Positions 1 through 7,127 of a stretch of 10,150 bases of DNA are shown here, one piece after another. Position 1 is the stretch's first letter. Each line of letters begins with the position of its first letter. The notes beneath the pieces were generated by a model. That model was not told the origin of the DNA. It did no database searches and saw nothing but the letters and a program-made list of their open reading frames with translations. The position numbers were made by a program, and so were the translations under genes. The DNA is from Betaproteobacteria bacterium (GTDB taxonomy: Bacteria; Pseudomonadota; Gammaproteobacteria; Burkholderiales; Rhodocyclaceae). The DNA lies in NCBI GenBank assembly GCA_028065725.1, contig JAPTVL010000148.1, positions 1 to 10,150 on the forward strand. Reading direction: 5' to 3'.

Positions 1-120
1 GCGCTATTGTCCAGCCCCAACGGTCGCGTCTGGCAGGTGACCGAGCCTTCTACGGATGCCGCCAACAGATTGAAAGTATTGAACATCAAGCCGCCAAAGC
101 CGATCCTGAATCTGGATTGA
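1..120 (+). CDS. Possible C-terminal end of an unidentified gene (partial, runs off left edge)
   Basis: The first plus-strand frame is open from the edge of the window for 39 codons and ends at a TGA. The last residues include SPNGRVWQVTEPS and end in PKPILNLD. Third codon positions are mostly G or C (about three quarters by hand count), as in coding DNA of this GC content. The style, a short beta-strand segment with SPNG, recalls C-termini of phage-type or surface structural proteins, but I cannot assign a family. It would be convergent with the FtsH-ectodomain gene, whose stop lies 80 bases away. The minus strand is also open here (see rejected items), so the call is tentative. Confidence 0.33.
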   Translation, partial: ALLSSPNGRVWQVTEPSTDAANRLKVLNIKPPKPILNLD

Positions 121-149
121 GCGCCTTCCCCGCCTAGATACACACCGAT

Positions 150-167
150 TTCGGCCTCCTCGCCGAA
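150..167. terminator. Weak hairpin between two convergent gene ends
   Basis: TTCGGC (150-155) and GCCGAA (162-167) form a perfect 6-bp stem with a 6-base loop, CTCCTC. It lies midway between the plus-strand stop at 120 and the minus-strand stop at 201, where a bidirectional terminator would be expected. No clear T-run follows on either strand, so an intrinsic terminator is not well supported. Confidence 0.25.
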
Positions 168-200
168 TGCTTTGCGCCATGCGGCTTTCCAAGGGGCGTG

Positions 201-614
201 TTACTTGGCGGTGTCAAACTCAGGCCAGGGCAAGTGGGTGAGCAGCGACGACCACTGCGATGGCGAACTGACGTTGATCACGATATGTTGTTTTCGCAGC
301 TCCGGTATCAGCATCGGATCGCCGAAGTCGGGAACTCGGCTGCGGAATGTATCTCGTCCGGCGTTGGTTCCGCTAGGGAGCGCGCTGCCCGAAGGATGCT
401 TGTAACGACCGCCGATCTCAGTGCCCTGGAAGGTGACGCTTGCGACATTGCCGGCATCGAGTTGATCGAGGAATGCACTGTAAGGCGTCAGACCCGGCTG
501 GTCGGCTTGTTCAATGACGAGCAGGACGATCAGTAATACCGCAGCGATCACGACAATCCAAAATGGCGGTCGTTGCCACCATGGCCGCTGACTGCGTTCC
601 GTTAGGTGTGGCAT
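201..614 (-). CDS. Short membrane-anchored protein with an FtsH-type periplasmic (FtsH_ext) domain
   Basis: This 137-residue protein has a basic, Trp-rich N-terminus, one membrane helix at about residues 17-34 and a periplasmic domain of about 100 residues. The segment TPYSAFLDQLDAGNVASVTF (43-62), the later RSRVPDFGDP and ELRKQHIVINV resemble the FtsH extracellular domain, where YSxFL...V..V and a ...DPxLL..L...V pattern are typical. FtsH continues into a second helix, an AAA+ ATPase and an HExxH zinc protease; here the protein ends after LPWPEFDTAK, where that helix would begin. It cannot be a protease by itself. The start lies 31 bases after the P-type ATPase stop, so the two are probably co-transcribed. 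It may bind FtsH/HflKC or act as a small stress protein, or be a decayed fragment. The domain call is fairly secure; the role is unknown. Confidence 0.72.
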   Translation of the reverse strand: MPHLTERSQRPWWQRPPFWIVVIAAVLLIVLLVIEQADQPGLTPYSAFLDQLDAGNVASVTFQGTEIGGRYKHPSGSALPSGTNAGRDTFRSRVPDFGDPMLIPELRKQHIVINVSSPSQWSSLLTHLPWPEFDTAK

Positions 615-645
615 AGCGCAAGCTTCAAATGAATGACCGGATGGC

Positions 646-3006
646 CTACCCGATCCTGATCATCGCGATGATCCGCAGCTTGACCTGGTCGAGGATAAAA
701 GCAAAGCCAATCGCGGCGGCAAATATAGCCACGAGAATTCGCCAAGGCAGAGGATCCATCAAGATGCCAGACAGGGCCAACGCCGAGACGATGGCGACAT
801 CGGCGGCGGATGACGCCAGTACCCATTTGCTCGGCCAGGAGTTCCACAAGTGACGCCGCTCGCGCACCACATACAGCACGGCTTGGCTGCCGAACACCAG
901 CGTGACGAAGGCCAGCGTCTGCAGCTCCCCGGTACCGAGCCCGAGCCGGAACTTACCCAGTGCCAGCATCGCCGTGGAGAAACCGAGCTTGCATAGCCCG
1001 AGGACGAGCGCAGCGGCGGTGATGTTGCGCATCTGCCATCGGCTGGGAGCCTGCGCTGGGCTCGCGCGGTCGGTGGTGAGCGACATGGCAAGAAAGTCAT
1101 TCGTCACCAGCATCAACACCATCAGCGCCGGCGTTATGACCGCATGACCGGTCAGGCCGAGCCCTACCGCCAGAAACAGAACGATCTCGATTTTCTTGAC
1201 CAGCATGTTGAACGTAAAGGCCAGAAGCCGCTGAAATGCGATCCGGCCTTCGTTGATGGCGAACACGATGCCGGCGAGGCCCGGCTCGGTCATGACCAGG
1301 CTGGCTGCGGCCTTCGCCACATCGGTTGCGGACGATACGGCGATCCCGATCTGCGCCTGGCGCAGCGCCGGTGCGTCGTTGGTCCCGTCGCCGCACATGC
1401 CGACCACATGGCCACGACTCTGCAGCACCTTCACCAGCCGGTACTTCTCTTCCGGTACCACCCGCGCGAACACACCGCATTCGTCCGTGCTCGGATCATC
1501 GGAAAGACGTTCAGGCGGGCAAACGCCCCCGGCGATGCCGACCTTGCGGGCGATCGCTGCTGCCGTAACGGCAGAGTCTCCGGTCACCATGAGGGTGCGC
1601 ACGCCCATGCCTCTCAGCGTGGCGACCAGCTCTGCCGAATCCTCGCGTGGCGGATCGCTGAGCGCGATGAGCCCCGCCAGGCGCAGCGATTGCGGCGGCC
1701 CAAGGGCAACGGCGATGATTCGATGTCCCTGCCCGGCAAGATCGTCCACCTGGCGTCGGGTGTCTGGCGGCGTCTGCGCCACATCGGCAATCACCTCGAA
1801 TGCCCCTTTGACGATACGACGCTCGTTTCCATCGCGATCGAGGACGAAGGCTTCCGAGGTCTTGGTCTCCGGATCGAAGGGGACAAAACGCACCAGCCGT
1901 TCGCTTGCGCCGTGACCCGATGCCTTGGCCGCAGCCCCGCGAATGGCGGCATCGATGGGGTCCTGGTCAGCCTCCGAGCTCGCCAATGCCGCGAGAGCCA
2001 GCACGCGCCCGCGGTCGAAGCCCGGCATTGCCGCGACATCGACGACCTCCAGTGCATTGCGCGTCAGCGTCCCGGTCTTGTCGGCACAGAGAACATCTAT
2101 GGCGGCGGCTTCGTGCGCGGCCGAGAGCCGGGTCAGCAGAACGCCGCGCCGGGCAAGTATCTGGGCACCGAAGGCGGCAGACAGCGTGAAGGTGGCCGGC
2201 AGCGCCACCGGGATCGTGGCCAGCAGCGCCGTGAGCGCAAGACGGATCAGCGCATCAGAAGGCAATGCGATGGCATAGGCGTAGGCGACGATGAGAACCG
2301 CGACCGTGCCATTCACGACGGCAAGGTTTCGCGTCGCCGCGAAAATGGCCGCCTGCTCGGTGCTGCGGGCGTGAGCGACGCGGACGAGTTCGGCCGCACG
2401 CCCGAAATAGGTCTTGGATCCGGTCGCCGTCACTGCCGCAATCGCTTGGCCGCGACGAACCAGGGAGCCCGCATAGACGACGCTGCCGGTGTCTGCATCG
2501 ACCGGAACGGATTCGCCGGTGAGCATGGACTGGTCGACCAGCACCCCTCCGGCAAGCACGGTCGCGTCGGCAGGCACCATAGCCCCGAGCGGCAGCCTGA
2601 TGGCGTCGCCGGGCACCAGTTCCGCAGCCGGAAGTCTGATCCATACGCCGTCGCGGGCCACCAGGGCGGTCGGCGCGAGCCGCTGCTTGAGGGCCGCCAA
2701 TGCGGCAACCGCCCGGCCTTCCTGGATGAATCCTAGCGTTGCGTTGAACAGGAGCAAGCCCCCGACCACCGACGCTTCGACGTATTGGCCGAGTCCGAAC
2801 TGGAGGATGATCGCGGCCTCAAGCAGCCAGGGAATAGGCGCCCAGAACTTCGTCAGGAAAACCCGCCAACGCGGCGGTGCTTCCTCGTTGGTCACATTTG
2901 CCCCGAATTCGCCGAGCCGCCGGCGGGCTTCGGCGCTCGTCAGTCCCGGCAAGGCCGTTGTCGCTGCGAAGGGTTGCCGGACGTCAGTTGCTGCTTCGCG
3001 TGTCAT
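646..3006 (-). CDS. P-type H+-transporting ATPase, class III (plasma-membrane proton pump type)
   Basis: This 786-residue integral membrane pump should use ATP to export cations, most likely protons, from the cytoplasm. Landmarks in order are an N-terminal cation-ATPase domain (about 20-60, with LTSAEARRRLGEFGAN), M1-M2 (about 58-95), actuator motif TGES (163-166), M4 motif PVALP (266-270), phosphorylation motif DKTGT (D309), nucleotide-domain FVPFDPETKTSEA and KGAFE (400-404), TGDS (475-478), hinge GDGTNDAPAL (539-548) and M5-M10 to the end. Class III signatures are QDPIDAAI (348-355) and, in M6, TND followed by TTDRASP, matching the plant pump NDGTIM...DRVKPSP. N88 and D637 fall at the positions of Asn106 and Asp684 of plant AHA2. 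There is no C-terminal regulatory domain. The frame extends upstream to 3099, but ATG at 3006 starts at MTREAATD and avoids overlapping the previous gene; its ribosome site is weak (GGA). Proton specificity is inferred from family. Confidence 0.93.
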   Translation of the reverse strand: MTREAATDVRQPFAATTALPGLTSAEARRRLGEFGANVTNEEAPPRWRVFLTKFWAPIPWLLEAAIILQFGLGQYVEASVVGGLLLFNATLGFIQEGRAVAALAALKQRLAPTALVARDGVWIRLPAAELVPGDAIRLPLGAMVPADATVLAGGVLVDQSMLTGESVPVDADTGSVVYAGSLVRRGQAIAAVTATGSKTYFGRAAELVRVAHARSTEQAAIFAATRNLAVVNGTVAVLIVAYAYAIALPSDALIRLALTALLATIPVALPATFTLSAAFGAQILARRGVLLTRLSAAHEAAAIDVLCADKTGTLTRNALEVVDVAAMPGFDRGRVLALAALASSEADQDPIDAAIRGAAAKASGHGASERLVRFVPFDPETKTSEAFVLDRDGNERRIVKGAFEVIADVAQTPPDTRRQVDDLAGQGHRIIAVALGPPQSLRLAGLIALSDPPREDSAELVATLRGMGVRTLMVTGDSAVTAAAIARKVGIAGGVCPPERLSDDPSTDECGVFARVVPEEKYRLVKVLQSRGHVVGMCGDGTNDAPALRQAQIGIAVSSATDVAKAAASLVMTEPGLAGIVFAINEGRIAFQRLLAFTFNMLVKKIEIVLFLAVGLGLTGHAVITPALMVLMLVTNDFLAMSLTTDRASPAQAPSRWQMRNITAAALVLGLCKLGFSTAMLALGKFRLGLGTGELQTLAFVTLVFGSQAVLYVVRERRHLWNSWPSKWVLASSAADVAIVSALALSGILMDPLPWRILVAIFAAAIGFAFILDQVKLRIIAMIRIG

Positions 3007-3058
3007 GTCGATGATTCCGTACAAGTCGCATCCGGTGTCCGATTTGGAACCGCGTGTG

Positions 3059-3970
3059 CTAAATCGCCAGAAGGGCAAAGACCAGCAGGAGATTCGCAAG
3101 GAAAAAGATGACGAAGTAGAAGCTCAATATGGCGGCCCCCCGGCCCAGCGTTTCTGCCCATGTGCCGCCGTAGACGCGCTTTAGCGCGACGACGAAATAG
3201 GCAATCACCCAACAGGACAGGGCATCGGCGAGGATTGTTGGAAGTGTCGCCTCGATTAGCAGCATGAAGAGCAGGAAGGACTGGCAGTGCAGGCCGAATA
3301 TCAGGTGTTCCGCGTAAGGTCGCCGTCGGTTGCGGTAAAAGAGGCCGAGAGTCAGTGCGTAGATCGGCACCAGAAACAGCACGAAGTAGGACACATATTG
3401 GGCCCTGCGCGCACGCAGGAAGGTGAATCGATCTTCGACTGACATTGCCCCGAAACGGCGGACTCCCGGAGTATCGAAGTGAGCCAGGATGATCTGCACC
3501 GGCGTTACTCCCAGACCATAGTCATGAGCTTCGTCAGCGGATAGTCGTGAGCTGCGCAGCAGGTGGACGCCCTGGTCCTCGTAGAAGCGCAAGTCGAGGT
3601 TCAGTCCGAAGAACTGCACGGCCCCGAAGACCATGACGCTGGCGATCAGATAGAGCTGCAGCGGTCGCAGATAGCGCACCCGTCTCCCGGCCATGTATTC
3701 GAGCGTAAGGGCGCCCGGTGCGAAAAAGAGCTTCGATAGCGTTTGCCAGAGCTGGCCCTCGCGCGCTAGGTATTGGGCAATCAATGCGTCGAAGAACTTC
3801 GCAACGGTCTGTGGTTCGCGGGACGTTTCCTGGCCGCATTCCGGGCAAAACTTTCCCGGCGCCGGCGTGCCGCAGTTCAAGCACGGTTCCCCGAGGCGCG
3901 GGCCGGCTTCGGGGCTTGTCAGGCTCGTAGCGGAGAGATTCGGACTCTCCAGCGTCGATGGCTCGGCCAT
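3059..3970 (-). CDS. DUF3667-type membrane protein with N-terminal zinc ribbon
   Basis: This 303-residue protein begins with a Ser/Pro-rich stretch, then a zinc-ribbon CxxC...CxxC (C30, C33, C42, C45; CLNCGTPAPGKFCPECGQ). The rest is membrane protein. A conserved block, PGALTLEYMAGRRVRYLRPL (85-104), precedes the first helix (about 104-122). A soluble loop follows (125-190), then about four helices (192-212, 222-243, 247-265, 278-302). The ribbon, the A/GRRVRYL..P.QLYL pattern and the YAEHLIFGLHCQSF block are what I know of DUF3667 proteins, which have no established function. The ribbon is probably cytosolic. The gene starts 24 bases after the lipoprotein stop and ends 52 bases before the proton-ATPase start, so it is mid-operon. 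It might be an assembly or sensing factor for a neighbouring membrane complex, but that is a guess. Confidence 0.78.
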   Translation of the reverse strand: MAEPSTLESPNLSATSLTSPEAGPRLGEPCLNCGTPAPGKFCPECGQETSREPQTVAKFFDALIAQYLAREGQLWQTLSKLFFAPGALTLEYMAGRRVRYLRPLQLYLIASVMVFGAVQFFGLNLDLRFYEDQGVHLLRSSRLSADEAHDYGLGVTPVQIILAHFDTPGVRRFGAMSVEDRFTFLRARRAQYVSYFVLFLVPIYALTLGLFYRNRRRPYAEHLIFGLHCQSFLLFMLLIEATLPTILADALSCWVIAYFVVALKRVYGGTWAETLGRGAAILSFYFVIFFLANLLLVFALLAI

Positions 3971-3994
3971 ATCCGGAATCGCAGCGCCGGCGGG

Positions 3995-5095
3995 CTAGTT
4001 GGCCGGTATCGTGACGACCGGGATCTGGGGCGCAGCACCGGTCTCGGCGATGGAAGAAAACACCATCAGGAAGGTAAATACGCGCTTCGACTTGAGATCG
4101 CGGTTGCTAATCCAGAACCAGTGATCCTGATAGCGCACGGCGATATACGCATCCTGCGGCGGTCCGGCGCTTGAGTAAATATGCGCAATCGGCATTTCGC
4201 GCTGGATATCGCCGGGTGGCGGCGCGGCGGTCGCGCGGCCATCGGCAAGGTCTTGCTGCGGCACATCGACGCCGGCGGAGAGTTCGGCCATGATTTCCCA
4301 CATCGAGCGGGTGAGCAGCGCGATCTCGCCGCGGCCGCGCGGTGCGGAACCGAAGCTCACCACCAGTTCCCTGGAATCGGGATCGATCCTCAAGGTCTCC
4401 TTGACGAAGCGGATGTCCTTATCCACGGAGGGGGACATGCCTTGGTGAAACGAGATCAGGCTGACATCCTCCGCGCCGCGCTTCTCGAACCGGATATCGA
4501 GCGCCTCGGCCTGCTGGAGGCGGCGCATGGCGTTGATGACCCGGCGGAAAGCCTCGTCCTCCGGCCTCTTGCGCGCGGGGGAAGCGGAGTAGTTGAAGAC
4601 GCCGTTGATCCCCCGTACCGCGAGCGACAGGATGAAGTCGGCCGGATGCCCGGCCTGGAGCATCGCCAGCACGGCCTGCGGGGAAATCGGCTGGAGCAGG
4701 CTCTCGCTGTACTTTTTCCCGGAGACGGGCGTATAGGTGATCGTCGGGCGGTCGGTGTAGGTGCCGGAGATGCCGAGAGTGCATATCGGTTCCTTAACCG
4801 TCGAGCTCGAGCTGCCGTATACCCGCTGCTGCGCATTGACCTCGCCCTGCAGAGTGTAGGAACTGATGACCGAGGACACATCGAGCAGCACCGGCGTGTC
4901 GAAGTAGCGCAGCCGCACGACATTGAGCAAGGCCTGCTCCTTCCACGAGTCCGCTATGGCGTCGGCGTAATTCGTGCGGTCGCGCGGCACGGTGCCGGGG
5001 CCCATCGACTGGCAGCCGGCCACCAGCCGGGCCGCGGCGAGCGCCGCCATCAGCCTCGAGGCCACATGAGCCGACTCAGAAATAGTACTTCGCAT
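3995..5095 (-). CDS. Predicted outer-membrane lipoprotein of an uncharacterised family
   Basis: The chosen start gives 366 residues with a hydrophobic stretch (LMAALAAARLVAG) ending in a lipobox VAGC with acceptor C28, followed by QSMGPG. Gln at +2 points to outer-membrane sorting by the Lol rule. The mature N-terminus RDRTNYADAIADSWKEQALL (38-57) and NVVRLRYFDTPVLLDVSSVI (58-77) resembles a recurring proteobacterial lipoprotein family without a name. The remainder is mixed alpha/beta with no catalytic motif I recognise. The ATG at 5095 (GAGG four bases upstream) overlaps the end of the barrel gene by 20 bases. The frame stays open to 5149, and alternatives are GTG at 5065 or ATG at 5050, so the true start is uncertain. 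Overlap with the barrel gene suggests translational coupling and joint action at the outer membrane, possibly as a barrel partner. Confidence 0.75.
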   Translation of the reverse strand: MRSTISESAHVASRLMAALAAARLVAGCQSMGPGTVPRDRTNYADAIADSWKEQALLNVVRLRYFDTPVLLDVSSVISSYTLQGEVNAQQRVYGSSSSTVKEPICTLGISGTYTDRPTITYTPVSGKKYSESLLQPISPQAVLAMLQAGHPADFILSLAVRGINGVFNYSASPARKRPEDEAFRRVINAMRRLQQAEALDIRFEKRGAEDVSLISFHQGMSPSVDKDIRFVKETLRIDPDSRELVVSFGSAPRGRGEIALLTRSMWEIMAELSAGVDVPQQDLADGRATAAPPPGDIQREMPIAHIYSSAGPPQDAYIAVRYQDHWFWISNRDLKSKRVFTFLMVFSSIAETGAAPQIPVVTIPAN

Positions 5096-6383
5096 AGGCC
5101 TCGAGCCGCCGCGACATCTGCTTTTCGCCGAAATCCGTGGCGCTTCCACCGTTCAGGAGGAAAAGCCTCAGGCGCAGCTCGAGATTGTTGATGCCGATGT
5201 AGTCGAGTTCGGGGGTGAGCTGAAAACTGCGGTCCTGCAGATTCATCATCGCGGTGATTGCCGGCGCGAAATAGACGATGCCCAGCGCATCCTTCTGCTG
5301 GGCGCGAAAGTAGAGGTAATCGGTGCCGGGATTGGGGCGGCCGTAGCTGCCCTGGCTCAGGGAGAGCGCCTTCTGCAGCAGCAGGCTGCTGCCGCTCTGC
5401 TGCAACTGGGTGAAGGCCGCATTGACGAGCTGATAGAACTGCTGGGCCTGCTGATCCGAGTAGCCGGTGCCGTTGTGGTAGTACTCGGCGATATACGTGG
5501 TGTCGGCTGCCGTGAGATAGCGTAGCCCCAGCAGGTAACTGGTCGCGTTTGCGACATCGGTAGTGACGCGGCCGATACCGTCGGTAACGGGTCGCGCGAA
5601 CTGCTTGATGCGTGCCCACTCGCCATGAATCTCGAAATTCGTCGTCAGGTTTCGCGAGAAATCCATGCCGAAACGGCCCGGACGGCTTCCCTGTCCCTGC
5701 CAGGCGAAGTCGATATCGGTGTCGCGGTAGAGGAAGTAGAGCTTGGCGGCCGGATTCAGGTGGCCGGTCGCGCCGAAGCCGCTGTTGATTTTGTTTGCGA
5801 CGGGCAGCAGCACCGGCGTAAAGGCGATCGTCTGCAGTGCCCCTTCGCGATGGAAGATCACATCGCCATCGGCCATCACATAGCCTTCGCGGCCCAGATC
5901 CGGGTCGTTGGGGTCCTTGGGCCGCTCGACAAAGCCGATGGGATTCCAGGCGTAGCCCTTGCCCCAGCGCAGGGTTCTCTTGCCGACTTCCAGGGTGAGG
6001 CCGGGGTCGGGCCTGATCGAGTAGGCCGCCTCGTACAGGATGTTGTCGTGATCGTGAGCCAGTTGGTCCCGCTGGAGGTCGGAGTGCGTGTGAAAATCGA
6101 AGGTGCCGATGCCCTGGCGGAGCTTCCCGATCAGTTCCATGGTGCCGGTGCTGCGCCCGAGGTCTGCTCTTTGCGGCAGCTTGTTATAGCCGAGCTTGTA
6201 GAAAGCGCCGTCGCGGTTGAGGGAAAAGTCCTCCTGCTTGAACTGCACGTAGCCGCCGAGCTCGAAGGGCTTCTTTTCGAATGCGGAAGCGTCGAAGCTG
6301 TATTCTTCCGCCGCCTGAACACTCGCGGCAGAGAGCAGGAGCGCCAATGGCCAGAGCGACCGTAGCCGCCGCAAGGCGTTCAT
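5076..6383 (-). CDS. Outer-membrane beta-barrel protein
   Basis: This 435-residue protein has a signal peptide, MNALRRLRSLWPLALLLSAA, with cleavage likely after VQA (residue 24). The mature chain is rich in alternating aromatic/hydrophobic strands (FELGGYVQFKQEDF, TMELIGKL, GTFDFHTHSDL, LTLEVGKRTLRW, AKLYFLYRDTDIDFAW, LELRLRLFLL) and ends in YAKYYF, a C-terminal aromatic of the type read by the BAM complex. A conserved-looking block at 135-156 includes RWGKGYAWNPIGF and then RPKDPNDPDLGREGY. A His-rich stretch (H98, H100, H110, H112) and a Gln-rich helical insert (about 309-345) stand out. ATG at 6383 overlaps the upstream stop as ATGA, so the start is well fixed and translation is probably coupled to the LolA-like gene. 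The frame stays open upstream to 7097, but that part only shadows the upstream gene. Likely role: outer-membrane exit point or acceptor for the ABC/LolA-like pathway; no transport substrate can be named. Confidence 0.83.
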   Translation of the reverse strand: MNALRRLRSLWPLALLLSAASVQAAEEYSFDASAFEKKPFELGGYVQFKQEDFSLNRDGAFYKLGYNKLPQRADLGRSTGTMELIGKLRQGIGTFDFHTHSDLQRDQLAHDHDNILYEAAYSIRPDPGLTLEVGKRTLRWGKGYAWNPIGFVERPKDPNDPDLGREGYVMADGDVIFHREGALQTIAFTPVLLPVANKINSGFGATGHLNPAAKLYFLYRDTDIDFAWQGQGSRPGRFGMDFSRNLTTNFEIHGEWARIKQFARPVTDGIGRVTTDVANATSYLLGLRYLTAADTTYIAEYYHNGTGYSDQQAQQFYQLVNAAFTQLQQSGSSLLLQKALSLSQGSYGRPNPGTDYLYFRAQQKDALGIVYFAPAITAMMNLQDRSFQLTPELDYIGINNLELRLRLFLLNGGSATDFGEKQMSRRLEAYAKYYF

Positions 6384-7111
6384 TTGCGCAGCTCTTGAAT
6401 CCGCGGCAGGTAATTGAGCGTGAAGATCTCGTCGGGAAAGTCGCGCTTCTTCAGGCCCGACCACAGCATCACCGATTTGTACCCCTTGTAGAGCGGGCTG
6501 TCGGTTTCCAGGGTCGCGGGTCGCCTGATGCCGCCGCCGAAATCCTTGATGTCCTTGAAGTGCAGCGTCTTGAGCAGCATGCCGCTGGCGGCGTAGCACT
6601 CGATGGTGACCGGCAGCAGCAATTTCTTGTCGACCCACATCTTGAGCCTGTCGTAGGCGACGTCGCCGCTCTTTGCCTTGAGCGACAGCAGGTAGGCGTC
6701 CTTCTGCTCTTCGACACCTTCGACGTTGTACTCGGCGCTGTAGTCGATGCGCAGTATGTCGGCATTGTTGAAGATGCTGCCGGTCACCGATTGCAGGCTG
6801 GTGATCCGTATCGCCCGTCCCACGTCTGGGATAAAGAGCCACATGTTGTCGCCCAGGCGCAGCGTGACGCGGCCCTTGTCGCTCGGCGGTGAGAGAAACA
6901 GCGCCACGATCTTGTCGCGGCCCTTCTTCATCGTATAGAGCACGGACTCCTTCTGGCTGCCGTCCGGCTGGATATCGATCAGCTTGCGGTAAGCCTCGTA
7001 GGACTCGGGCTCCAGATTGCGATCGACCTTCTGCAGAATCTGGGTTCCGTCGAGTGCCGCGACTGCGGGCAACGACAGCAGGCAGAGCGTGAGCCACAGG
7101 AGTTTCTTCAT
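6380..7111 (-). CDS. LolA-like periplasmic outer-membrane lipoprotein-sorting protein
   Basis: This 243-residue protein has a clear signal peptide (MKKLLWLTLCLLSLPAVA, cleavage near residue 18-19) and a mature domain of the LolA/LppX-like fold. Signature segments are YEAYRKLIDI, KGRDKIVALFLSPPSDKGR, LRLGDNMWLFIPDVGRAIRI (85-104) and TGSIFNNADILRIDYS, which match the 'outer membrane lipoprotein-sorting protein' family (the LolA_like type, distinct from classical LolA). Such proteins are thought to carry lipidated or hydrophobic cargo across the periplasm in a half-barrel. An ATG at 7135 is possible and overlaps the permease stop, but it adds a polar MSNRTAQI leader that would spoil the signal peptide, so ATG 7111, 16 bases after that stop, is preferred. 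Its place between an ABC permease and a barrel implies it receives cargo from the transporter. Confidence 0.87.
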   Translation of the reverse strand: MKKLLWLTLCLLSLPAVAALDGTQILQKVDRNLEPESYEAYRKLIDIQPDGSQKESVLYTMKKGRDKIVALFLSPPSDKGRVTLRLGDNMWLFIPDVGRAIRITSLQSVTGSIFNNADILRIDYSAEYNVEGVEEQKDAYLLSLKAKSGDVAYDRLKMWVDKKLLLPVTIECYAASGMLLKTLHFKDIKDFGGGIRRPATLETDSPLYKGYKSVMLWSGLKKRDFPDEIFTLNYLPRIQELRK

Positions 7112-7127
7112 GATTTGTGCCGTTCGG

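Noticed and set aside
3..200. Minus-strand frame, open from just after the FtsH-ectodomain stop to the left edge, with plausible-looking text (GVYLGGEGAQ, GFGGLMFNTFNLLAA).
   Set aside because: It has no good start codon or ribosome site before a late internal ATG and directly follows an in-frame TAA. It shares its wobble positions with the plus-strand frame, so its composition is not independent evidence. I could not exclude read-through or a gene continuing beyond the edge.
1144..2736. A 530-codon plus-strand open frame antisense to the P-type ATPase.
   Set aside because: It is a mirror of a strongly identified ATPase in GC-rich DNA, where stops are rare on the opposite strand. Its protein is Arg/His/Gly-rich without recognisable domains.
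3007..3099. Thirty-one extra codons upstream of the ATPase start.
   Set aside because: They would overlap the DUF3667 gene end and do not resemble an ATPase N-terminus; MTREAATD at 3006 fits better.
6384..7097. N-terminal extension of the barrel frame over the LolA-like gene.
   Set aside because: The extension is Arg/Gly/Gln-rich shadow text in another frame of the LolA-like gene; the signal peptide and ATGA overlap fix the barrel start at 6383.
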